Origin: Parachlorella kessleri | Lineage: Eukaryota > Chlorophyta > Trebouxiophyceae > Chlorellales > Chlorellaceae | DNA: 64,000 nt | Assembly: GCA_001598975.1 (NCBI GenBank) | Contig: BBXU01001685.1 | Coordinates: 25,201-89,200 of the forward strand | Reading direction: 5' to 3' | Shown here: positions 45,050 through 55,074 of the stretch, piece by piece | Numbering within the stretch: position 1 is the first letter of the stretch | How the letters are laid out: each line of letters starts with the position of its first letter | The notes under the pieces: generated by a model | What the model saw: only the letters and a program-made list of their open reading frames with translations | Database searches by the model: none | What the model was told of the DNA's origin: nothing | Program-made: the position numbers and the translations under genes

Positions 45050-48000
45050 ATGGCTGGGCAACTGGGCTTGTTCTTCAAGCCTGCCTCTTGCAAGGCACCT
45101 CGTGCCAGCAAGCGGTGGAGACAGGCAGGTTGTGTTCATGCCTCTCTACGAGGCAGGACGCCGGCAGCAGCAGCAGTCGCAGAGCTTGCTGTTCCTGCTA
45201 TAGACCATGACGAGGAGGCAGCCTTCTGTGGGAGGGAAGGTAAGACCAAGTCACCACCGGCTACAGTGGTACAGCACTGGGGATACTGGGAGCTCCTAAA
45301 TACGAGTGTGCCTCTTTGTAGTTCTGGCAACAAGGCTCCACCAGTGCAACAGCACAACCTTGTGCCGTCTGTAGCGATACAGCTGAACTTACTTCGTGCT
45401 CACTTGTGCAGGGCATGTGATGTCAAGGCCCGATGTTGCTGGCACAACAACTTCAAATGGCAAGCGATACCATATGCACACGTTTGGCTGTCAGGTGCGA
45501 GTTGTTATGATAGCTCACCTCTGTTTCAGTCCCTAAAGCTCGTCTGCGTGGCAGTTTCAGAGCTTTGCAGTCATCATGTTTAAGGTGTTGAAATGCGCAT
45601 GGCTCACTGCCATGCATGAGAAGCATGCACCCCTGCTAATGTTTGTAAGAGCACAAAGTCCTTGCCCGGCTGTTTCTGATATTGCTTCTGCCGGCCGAGC
45701 ATTTGGCCAAGTCGCTATTGATTCTCTCTCTGACCTGTGCGCTTTTACTGCTTGCAGATGAACCTGGCTGATTCTGAGCGCATGGCGGGGGTGCTGGAAA
45801 GCATCGGATACTCCTGCGCCGAGGACCCCTCGGCCGCCGATGTGCTCATATACAACACGTGCAGCATCCGAGAGAAGGCGGAGCAGAAGCTTTACTCAGC
45901 GCTGGGCAAGCAGGTGCAGAGTGTGGCAGGCTGCAGGCAAAGGCAGCGCGCTGTCCTCAATGCTGCACTGGCTGAGTGCTGGGGTGGCTGTTCATGTGAG
46001 AAGATGAGGGCCGCACTCTGCCTCTTTGCCGCCCTCGGCCACACCCAGCAGTGCTAGGAGCAACACCCCCCTGAAAGTCTTAAATTGGGGCCGGCGACCC
46101 CAAACATATGATGGCGTGGGCGCGCATGCCGCAGGCCAAGCGTAAGCGGCAGCACATGGGCGACCTCAAGATCGTGGTTGCTGGGTGCGTGGCGGCCCAG
46201 GAGGGGCAGGAGCTGCTGCGGCGGGTGCCGGAGGTGGACCTGGTCATGGGCCCGCACCATGCCAACAGGTGCGCATGGGGCGTGTGGGGTTAGGAAGGCG
46301 CTGGTCCTGCTGGAGGAAGTGCGGGCTGGGGTGGGGGTACGCGTGCTGGTGATGTTGATGTGGACCTGGTCATGGGGCCGCACCATGCCAACAGGTGCGC
46401 ATGGGGCGTGTCTTGGGAGGGTGGCGGTCCTGCTGGAGGTTGGTGTGCAGGTTGGGGTGGGGGTACGCGTGCTGGTGGTGTTGATGTGGACCTGGTCATG
46501 GGGCCGCACCATGCCAACAGGTGTGCGCGTAGGGCGTGTCTTTGTAGGGTGGTGGTCCTGCCGGAGGTGGTGCGGGTTGGTGTGGGTGGGTGGGTGGGTG
46601 GGTGGGGGGTTATGTCTGCTGACAGTGCTAACGTGGATCTGGTGTTGGTGCCACACCATGCATAGGGACATACGCCGGGAGGGTCTCTGTCTAGGGCCAT
46701 GAGGTGACTGCTAAGCTGGCCTGGGCTGCAAAAAGGTGTGCACACAGCCGGCAGACACCCTCTGGAGGCCAGCGCCAAGCCTGCCTGTGCGCAGGTTGGG
46801 GGAGCTGCTAGACCGCGTGGACCAGGGCAGCCAGGTGGTGGCCACAGAGCACGTGGACATCCTGGAGGACATCACCGCGCCGCGCCGCGACTCTGACATC
46901 ACGGCCTGGGTCAACGTCATCTACGGCTGCAACGAGAAGTGCAGCTACTGCATTGTGCCCCTCACCCGCGGCCAGGAGCAGAGCCGGCGGCCGGAGCACA
47001 TACGCAGGTGCGCGGCACCCTGAAGGCTGCATATTCTTTTAGAATTGATGGGACGGACTTTTAGAAGAGTCCGGCCCATCAAAAGTCTACCCTATGAGCG
47101 ATGCTTGCTTTAGGCATAGCCACTTTGCCATCCGCTTCTGACAAGCCGAGCAGTGATGCGCCTCCCTCACACTCGCTCTCCGCCCGTAACCCGGAAGGTC
47201 CCAGGGGCCCCCGAGGCCATGTGCTACAGTCACTGGCCCGCCGTCCAACCATTTCCCAACCAAACAGCAGCCGTGCATGTCCACCACAGCTAATTACATC
47301 ACACCCACCAAGGGCCCCCTGTGCTATGCACTCCCTGGACGGGATGTCTGACGTGTCAAGTCGTCTTTTGGCAACCTTAACATCATGGCGGCCCTCCCTG
47401 TGCCTGGTGTGTGGCAGCTTGGGGGTGGTAGCACTAGGCTGGAGCCTGCCGGGCTTTGTGTCAGTGCCTGAGTGGCCCTCCCTGCCTGTCAACAGGGAGA
47501 TGCTGGCCCTGGGCGAAGCCGGGTACAAGGAGGTGACGCTGCTGGGGCAGAACATCGATGCCTACGGCCGCGATCTGCCGGGCATGGCGGGCGACCACTC
47601 AGGGCGGCGCGCCAACACCTTCACAGACCTGCTGCGCTATGTGCACGATGTGCCAGGTGGGTCTTGCAAGGCTCGACGGCTGGCTGCCGGGGTGCTGCGA
47701 TTGGGTGCCGGGCTGCATTTGGGTGCCAGTGTGCTGTGGGGGTATGGGAGGGCTATGAGCATGGTGAGTGTGGGCGGCGGTTGCAGGGAGTGAGTTGAAG
47801 GGGTGGCCACAAGCCAGGCGCGGTGTGGCCAGGGGAGCCCGGCTGTGTAAGGGAAGGCGGCCTGTTGATTGGGAAAGGTTGCATGCCACACTATGACGGC
47901 GTGAAAGTGGGCTGCGCTGCCGGTGAAGCGGCAGGGTCGGGAGCCGTGCTAGGCTCCCCCTCGGCTTTGCCACGACCTCCGCTGCTACGAAGGCTGCCGC

Positions 48001-50072
48001 TGCGGCTGCTGCCGTGCTGTGCTGGGGTGCAGGCATCGAGCGCATCCGCTTCGCCACCTCCCACCCGCGCTACTTCACCGAGCGCCTCATCCGCGCCTGC
48101 TCCGAGCTGCCCAAGATGTGCGAGTTCTTCCACATCCCCTTCCAGTCCGGGGACAACGACATCCTGCGGGCCATGAAGCGAGGTGGGTGCTAGGTTCTGG
48201 GTGACTGCTTGGTAGGTGATAGGTGGGTAGTGCTGTCGTGTGAATGTGGGTGCAGTGGGGGAGGGGGCGGGGTGGTGGCTGGGTTGTATCTCATGGTGTG
48301 ACTTGGACAGGCCAGTAGCCGACTCCGCTGTAGGGCTATTTGTTCGGGCGCAGTGCATGTGCAGGGCCATGCTGCCGGCACTGCAGCGCTGTTATGGCAG
48401 GGCGTGCGCTGTTGTTGCAGGCTACACGCATGAGCGGTACAGGGAGATCATCCACAGCATCCGGCGGTACATGCCAGATGCCTCGGTCAGCGGTGACGCC
48501 ATTGTGGGCTTCCCAGGTGAGGGCGCTCGCGCGTGGGGCGGTGGTATGTGCTGGCCGGCGCTAGCTCTGTTTTTTATTTGTATGGGTCAGTTGCTGGTGA
48601 GTGTGTCCCTTGGAAAGGCGCTGCTTGTTGGAGCTGCCGCGGGTTCACCGGCGATGCTGCCATGCATGCCTTGCTTGGGTTGCAGGGGTCGCTGGGTAGA
48701 CGGTTGCGTACTGTATGTATGGGCATGCTAGCGCCTGAAGCCGCCATAGTGCCACTCTCATGGCTGCGAGACTTTGAGGGTGTGTGTTGTGTCACAGCAT
48801 CGGTTCTGCCCTTGCCTGACATGGCAACAGCCCGCTGTTGCTGCCTGGCACGTGAGGTCGCATCCATGTGTGGACAGCAGCCTAGCTAAATTGCTAGCCA
48901 GCTACACCCCTTTAGTCACTAGTTACCCTGCCACCGTGAAGCTGCTTCTTTCCTACTTGCTCCTGCAGGCGAGACTGAGGAGCAGTTTGATCGCACAGTC
49001 GCGCTGGTGAAGGAGGTCGGGTTTGACAGGGTCAACACAGGTCAGGCCGGGGGTGGGGCAGTGGGGGGAGCCTTTCTGTGCCCCAGGAGCATATAAGGCA
49101 CTAGTAGGGGGCTCCCAGCCCGGCTCAAACTTGCACAGGCGGGCTTGCCTTTGTTGGGAACCGGGAGAGACTGTCCTTGGCTATTTGTGGCTGGCGGTTG
49201 TGGAGGCTGCTGCGGGACAGCCCATCCGCTGAAGCGGTGCACATGTCATGTTGCCTGGCTAGGCTACGCGCCTTACTGCCTGGCCCGGCGGTCCGAACCC
49301 TGGTGCCTCTTCTTTATCATGCTCCCCTTTTTTGTCTCGAGTTTTCTCATCAGCACCTCCTCTGCCTTGACGGTCTACCCCCCTCACTCTCCCACCTCGC
49401 AGCTGCCTACTCCCCGCGCCCCGGCACGCCAGCAGCTGAGTGGGAGAACCAGGTAGCCGACCTCATCAAGGCGGACCGACTCAACCGACTGAACGCTGTA
49501 GTCAACCGGGTGGCGGAGGAGCGTGCACAGCGCTTTGCGGGGCGGGATTTGGAGGTGGGTAGGTGTTGGAGTACCGGGCAAGGTTGTGAAAGGGGGCGCC
49601 CCTGCCTGATGCATTGTAACTTCAGGTGGAGCTGCCAGCATAAGGGGCCCAGGGAAGTGTTTAGGACTGCTTGCCTTGGTGCGTGCCCTTGGCCAGTACC
49701 TCTGCAATGTCAGAAGACACTGCCCAGGAAACCTATAAGCTGTGGAGCGTGGTGGAGATGGGAGGGGGGTGGTGGGGTGGCTCTCTGGGCAAAGAGATCC
49801 GACCGGTCAGAAAAGTATGTGCGCGCCCCGTCCATGCATCGTCCGCTTCCTGGCCCTACCCAGCAACACACATTCCCTGCTGGTGCTGGCTGCCGTGGCA
49901 GGTGCTGGTGGAGGGGGTGAACCCGCGCAACGAGCAGCAGGCCATGGGCCGTTCCCGCCACAACAAGCTGGTCTTCTTTGACGGCAACGGCGCGGCGCTG
50001 AAGGGCACCCTGGTGCAGGTCCATGTGGACGAGGTCCGGGCCTACAGTCTCATTGGGCACAGGGTGGACTGA
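45050..50072 (+). CDS. miaB: MiaB-type tRNA methylthiotransferase, probably plastid or mitochondrial, 525 aa
   Basis: Exons 45050-45239, 45412-45494, 45758-45913, 46135-46268, 46795-47007, 47496-47656, 48033-48182, 48421-48516, 48969-49040, 49403-49554 and 49902-50072 join in frame. About 80 N-terminal residues ([20 protein letters not shown]) look like a transit peptide. The UPF0004 domain keeps its three cluster cysteines: C90 in HTFGCQMN, C126 in YNTCSIR, C161 in VAGCVAAQ. The radical-SAM motif is C233-x3-C237-x2-C240 (GCNEKCSYC), and a TRAM domain ends the protein ([22 protein letters not shown]). It adds a 2-methylthio group to N6-isopentenyladenosine-37 of tRNA. Length without transit peptide fits MiaB/CDK5RAP1. 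TGTAA lies at 50273-50277. Confidence 0.96.
46231..46660 (+). repeat. Tandem duplication of exon 4 end plus 5' splice site in MiaB
   Basis: The block GGACCTGGTCATGGG...CACCATGCCAACAG plus donor GTGCGC and about 90 bp of intron is repeated at a period near 130 bp: the true exon end at 46268, then copies ending about 46398 and 46520, and a decayed fourth near 46660. A (GGGT)n tract follows the third copy. All extra copies lie inside intron 4. Confidence 0.85.
47043..47081 (+). repeat. Foldback hairpin in MiaB intron 5
   Basis: TTGATGGGACGGACT pairs with AGTCCGGCCCATCAA across an 8-nt loop: 15 bp with one mismatch. It begins about 37 bp after the exon 5 donor. No flanking duplication or poly-T marks it as a mobile element or terminator. 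Confidence 0.6.
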
Positions 50073-51344
50073 TCCTAGGGTGTGTACTTGAATCCCCGGA
50101 GGCTTCTGCTATCTGCTGTTCCTATCTTTCATTTTGGCAGCTGCCTTCTGCTGAGTGGGTTAGTGGGTTGGTGGTGGTGGGTGCTGCCAGGCCCGCTGTC
50201 GCGTTGCGCTGAGGGTGAGGTGGCCGAGGATAGCTGGGCAGGGTGTTATGCTGTTGCAGGTCATGTCAACATTGTAAAGGGGTGGGTGTTATTGTTGCTG
50301 GCTGCCGTTGGCAGCAGAGCCATTGCAGCGGCTCAGGCAGGCTCCCCCGCATTTAACTTCGCAAGGAGTTGCTTACAGTGCATGCGTGCTGAGTATCAAT
50401 CCTATCCACACTACTTGCCCAAATCGGGCCTTCGGTTGTGATGGCGTTTTGTAGTATGGAAGCGTTGCATGCACGAAGGTATGCATGAAAGGACTTATAT
50501 GAACGAGTAGTTACGATGTAAAGCACTGGGTCGGCCTCTCCGGCCCTGATCTGGCGATGGCTAGGGCCACGCCCCATTTTCTCCCTCGTCCTTCTTAGGG
50601 GAAACCTACTGAGCACTGGCCAGCCTTCAGAGTTTATGTGGCATCCAGCTCTCATGTGCCAGCACTGACAAGTCATGACTTCTAGCTGCCTGCTAGCATG
50701 CCTAAATGGATATTTCTGGTTTGGCAATATGCTTCTATTAAGTTCGTGGTGATGGTTTATAAGAGTACATGCTACTAGGATGCCTGCCACCCAGCGAGTC
50801 CAAGGCCTCCCGCCATTATTGCAACCTATGGAGCTTTCGGTGCATTGCGGCGCATTGCTTCATTTAGTGAGGAGAAGCACCACGGGCTGGGCTAGGGGCG
50901 ATAGCACCTGTTGGGAGCGCTGCGTCCAGCCAGGTATGGGCCAGATTGGGGGACGCTGAAAGATCTACGCTTTCGAACTTGCCTATTCTGATAAGTTCAA
51001 GGGTTGACAAGTCTTCCTGCATCGACACCTGGGTCCTTGTGCGGCAGGGTCAATCCTCCGTGCCTGTGTCATGTGTTGGTTTCACGTGGTCCTATGGACG
51101 TACTCCTGTGGGGCTATCAGAGAAGCTCTGTCCTCACGAACTCACAAACGCACGGCATAGGGGAGGTTCGTAGTACCACACCAACCCGCAGGCCTACCCA
51201 ACCAAAGCTAGCTGTATGATATCATTTCGCAGGGGAAGCTGCCCAGCGTTGCTGCTTTGAAACGCCTTCAGCAGCAGTTGCAGCCGCCCCAGCAGCAGCC
51301 AGGGCAGGAGTAGCCGACCCCCTAGCAGCCAGGGTGGCAGCGGG
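50073..51344. other. Intergenic region, no gene recognised
   Basis: 1.27 kb with the MiaB polyadenylation signal and the promoter of the Mpv17-like gene. Open frames here show no domain and no consistent splice partner. Confidence 0.5.
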
Positions 51345-53864
51345 ATGGCTGCAGGAGGTCTCCTCCAGCTAGGCAGGACCCTGCTGTCTCCCCTTACTGG
51401 CACAGCCAGGTGGTACAACAATACAGCACAAGCCCACCCATTTACAACAGGGGTTATTACCACGGGGCTGAAGACCAGCGCAGCTGACTTCTTTGCTCAA
51501 AAGGTGGGCAGGCAGGCAGTGACAGGCTCCATGTGCGCAGGGCTGTGTGGGCGAAAGAAGCGACTGGGCATGGTATGAACCGATTTAAGGAAGAGCACCA
51601 AGCGGCAGCTTTCTGTGGGCTGTGGTTTCCATCTTGAAAGCTTGTGGAACTGACAACATAGTACACCAGGCGTCGCTGCGGTTTGGCACTGCAGCCGGGT
51701 AGTTGTTTGACCTTGCCCCAGCATGCACCAAAGAAGCATCAGGCGCATCTGTCCCCTCGTCCTGGACCCCCAGGGTGCACCTCTGCAACGTAACTGCCAC
51801 ATGCAGCGGCAGCAGTGAGAGTTGCTCGTGTCTGGCCGTGCTTCTGTGTCCAGGTCATAGAGGGCCGCAAGGAGATCGACTGGACGCGGCATGCCGTCTT
51901 TGTGACCTTTGGATTTGCCTACTTGTAAGTTCCCCGTTCTGCCGACCTGTGTGCTTGTAGGCTGGGTGGTAAGGTTGCCTTTTGCGTCTGGGAGGCCTCG
52001 ACTGCTGACATAGCAGCAGCTGCTGTGTTTGGGCGCCGCATTAATCAAGGGGCGATAACAAAATACAGAGTGTGACGCGGCATGCCCACAGTACCTGGCA
52101 GGAGCCCAGCTGACTGGGGTGCTCTCATGTGCTGTTGCAGGGGAGGATTCCAGTACTACTTGTATAATGTAAGCCTCTCCGTTGCTGAGGGGTCTACCTC
52201 CAACTCTTTTGGTTGTTAGCCTGCCGCCAGCTCAGATGTGCCTCCCAGGGGCAACCCCTTCCCACCTGACCGTGGAACACTACTGCTGTCTCCAGCTGTG
52301 CTCAGCATAGTAAGCCCTAAATGCCTAGTACAGCATGCTCGGCGCAACCTAGGACAGACGGACGCAGAGGGTTCTCATGTCCTCCTGCCATGACCTGCTT
52401 CACGCAGGTCAAGTTCACGCAGTGGTGTGGTGCCATCACCCAAACCTTTGGCCACAGGGCCACCGCGCCCATCAAGACGGCCATCGACCAGTTCATCCAC
52501 CACCCCCTGCTCTACTTCCCAACCTTCTTTGCCATGAAGGCGGTCGTCTCCGGCAAGCCGCTGTCCACTGCAGGTGGGGCCGGCCTGGGGGGGTGTGCGC
52601 CTGTGTCTTCTTGCTCTGGTGCATGCGTGCGTGTCTGCCAGGCGGTGGCAGGAAATTATGTGCCCCGCTCGGCCCAGGGGCAGGCGAGGCGGCTGCCTCC
52701 CCATATGGCCTGCGTTGAGCACGCCCGCCCTGGACAGCAGCGGCGGGGCTTGTTGCTACACTGATGGTGCTTGCTGGATACGTGAAGGATGCGGTGCATC
52801 CATGGGGGTTTAGGGCTGCAGTGCCCCAGCGTATTCGGCGATTCTCCCAGCCTCAATTGCGCGCCTGGAGGGCTTGTCATGACCATGGCTGGTCTCCGTG
52901 CAGCCGCTGGTGCCCCCGACGCCCACTTGTGCCTTGACTTACCGTTGCTGGCAGTTGTGGATGTATTGCCCCGCCTCAGCATCCGTTATAGTTGAGAGTC
53001 GGCCTGCCGAGATTCGGACGCCTGAAGGGCCCGCTGGTGCTGCAGCCTTGCGAAGCTTACTAACCAGGGTACATAACTCCCGCAGCTGACAAGTACCGCG
53101 CTGAGATCTGGGACAGCCTGAAGGCCCTCTGGAGCGTGTGGGTGCCCGCCCAGCTGGTCAACTTTGCGTTTGTGCCGCGCCACCTGCGCGTGCCCTACGT
53201 GGCGGCCGTCTCCTTTGGGTGGACGGTCATCCTCAGCGTCATGCAGGTCAGGCGGTGGCGGGCTCCATGTAGGATGTGTAGTAGGCAGCGGCATGATGTG
53301 GGCGGCTCTTGGCTGCGAGGGGCTGCTGAGCATTTTGTGCGGGGACAGCTTGGGACATGGGATGTTTTCCTCTGCCGGCACCTTATGTGAATGGGTAAGA
53401 GTAGACAGAGTAGGCATGACAGGGAGCCGCCTGGGCGGCAGTGCACCTGCCCTTGCAGCGCCTTGCCTCCACCTGCGGGATGTTCGGTACGCCTTCAGGG
53501 CAGCAGTTGCTGGGAAGCGCCCTACCTGCGACCCAGGGCGGGGGTTTGTTGGCTGCAGGGCAAGTTTGATGCTGCGCAGCACGCCAAGCAGGCGGTCCCC
53601 ACAGCAGCAGGGGCAGCGCTTGGGGCACCAGCAGCAGCAGGAGGAGCAGCAGCAGGGGCGGCAGCAGCCGCGCCCGCAGGGACGCTGGTACTGCCAGCGG
53701 GGCCTGTGCCCAGGCACCTGCTGTTGCCAGCCAGGCAGCTGGGGGTGCCTCAGGTGGCTGCGGCGCCCGTGTCCGTGCCCCTGATGCAGCAGCAACAGCA
53801 GCAGCGGGCGGTGGCGGCGGCGGGAGCCGCGCCGGTGGCAGCATCAGCGGAGCCCTCCAAGTGA
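51345..53864 (+). CDS. Mpv17/PMP22 family membrane protein with Ala/Gln-rich tail, 296 aa
   Basis: Exons 51345-51503, 51854-51924, 52141-52168 (28 nt), 52408-52573, 53086-53246 and 53559-53864 join in frame. The family pattern is clear: WYNNTAQAHPFTTGVITTGL, ADFFAQKVIEGRKEIDWTRH, then TAIDQFIHHPLLYFPTFFAM and the signature LWSVWVPAQLVNFAFVPRHL, RVPYVAAVSFGWTVILSVMQ. Members are four-helix proteins of the inner mitochondrial or peroxisomal membrane; Mpv17 is a channel linked to mtDNA maintenance. The last exon adds about 100 residues of Ala, Pro and Gln (LMQQQQQQRAVAA) not found in the family, although it splices in phase. The tail may be disordered; stopping inside intron 5 is the alternative. 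Confidence 0.9.
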
Positions 53865-55074
53865 GGTTTGGGCGTGATTGCCCAGTATAGGCAGCGTTGA
53901 GGCGGCTAGGGAATGCCCTTGTCCCCCAATTTGACTGCTGGAGGGATGACTTTCACTGGGTACTGCCATGCCGCGCAGCTCCACTGTGCGAGTGTCTCCT
54001 TGTGCTGTTGCACCGCTGCGATGGTCCTTGTCCTGCATCTCTTTCCTCCAAGCTTGTACTTTCTTTTGCACCTCACAGAGCCCCATTGCGCTTCTGTCGA
54101 ACTGGTAGCCGGTTGATACCACAAGGTTATCTGCTGATCGGGCCACTTGTGGATAGCTTTTATCAAGCACACAACCCTCCCTCGGACAGTATCTATGTGT
54201 GCTCGGCTTCGGCGGGCAGTTGATAGCTGGACAGGCGGTCTGTCTATTGATGCTGCAAATCCTGTGCTGAGCAAGTTCTTGCGGCTTTCTCTGTTGGCAC
54301 AACCGCTGCAGTACTTTTGGCTGACGTTGACTTGATATGCCGGTGGATTGACATTTATACTAAGTTCCTTGCTCCTTATGATAGCTTGCAAAGCAAGCCC
54401 TTCTGTGAGGTTAATGGAGCCGTGCTTAGCAATGTATTGTGGGTTAAAGATATTGTTGAGTTGCGGCTGATCCGAGGTATATTCGTGATGCCAAGGTCTG
54501 AAAGTGTGGCAATTGACAGACATTGGAGAGGTTCGCCAAGTCACTTGCAGAGTGGGCAAGTGACGGTGTCCTGGCAGGCTTGGCAACACATCAGAACTGG
54601 CAGGCACATTCTGCATCCAGCCCTGTCAGTCCAGCTCTCATTCCCTGTTCGCACTACCTGCCACCAATGCTAAGAACTCAGGCAAGCCCCAGACCATAAA
54701 TCCAGCCCTGTCAGTACAATTCATACCTAGATGTTCTCTTAACTCATGGCCAACTCGGTTACTGCAGATGGTAAGGGAGACTCTGTAAGGCTTGGCAGGT
54801 CATACCAGCGCGCCACCGAATGACGTGAGTGCCCCTAAGGAATGTGAGGACATAGTAAAAACGTAACCCTGTCAGCAAACAACCGATGTCGACTGTATGG
54901 CGCCTTGCCGCCTTGGCGCGGCGTCTGCTGAGCCTGCCTTCCCAGCTGTAATAGCCCCGCAAATCTGCATCCACAAATCACATTGAAAGGTAAGGCCTGC
55001 ACGAAACACGGGCTAATTATTAGGTTTAACCTCGGTTGCCTCTCAACTGGGCCACAGGGCTCACCTGTTGCATC
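53865..55074. other. Intergenic region with short repeats, no gene recognised
   Basis: 1.2 kb holding two short dispersed element copies near 54603-54730. No coding exons recognised. Confidence 0.5.
54603..54730 (+). repeat. Two short dispersed element copies in tandem
   Basis: The first copy (54603-54672) has CTGCATCCAGCCCTGTCAGT and the end CCACCAATGCTA. It is followed by AACTCAGGCAAGCCCCAGAC and a second partial core (ATCCAGCCCTGTCAGTAC), like the two-part copy at 10265. Confidence 0.6.

Noticed and set aside
46054..46671. Minus-strand open frame (205 codons) rich in Thr, Pro and His opposite MiaB intron 4
   Set aside because: It is a translation of the tandem repeat and (GGGT)n tract; the repeats explain it.
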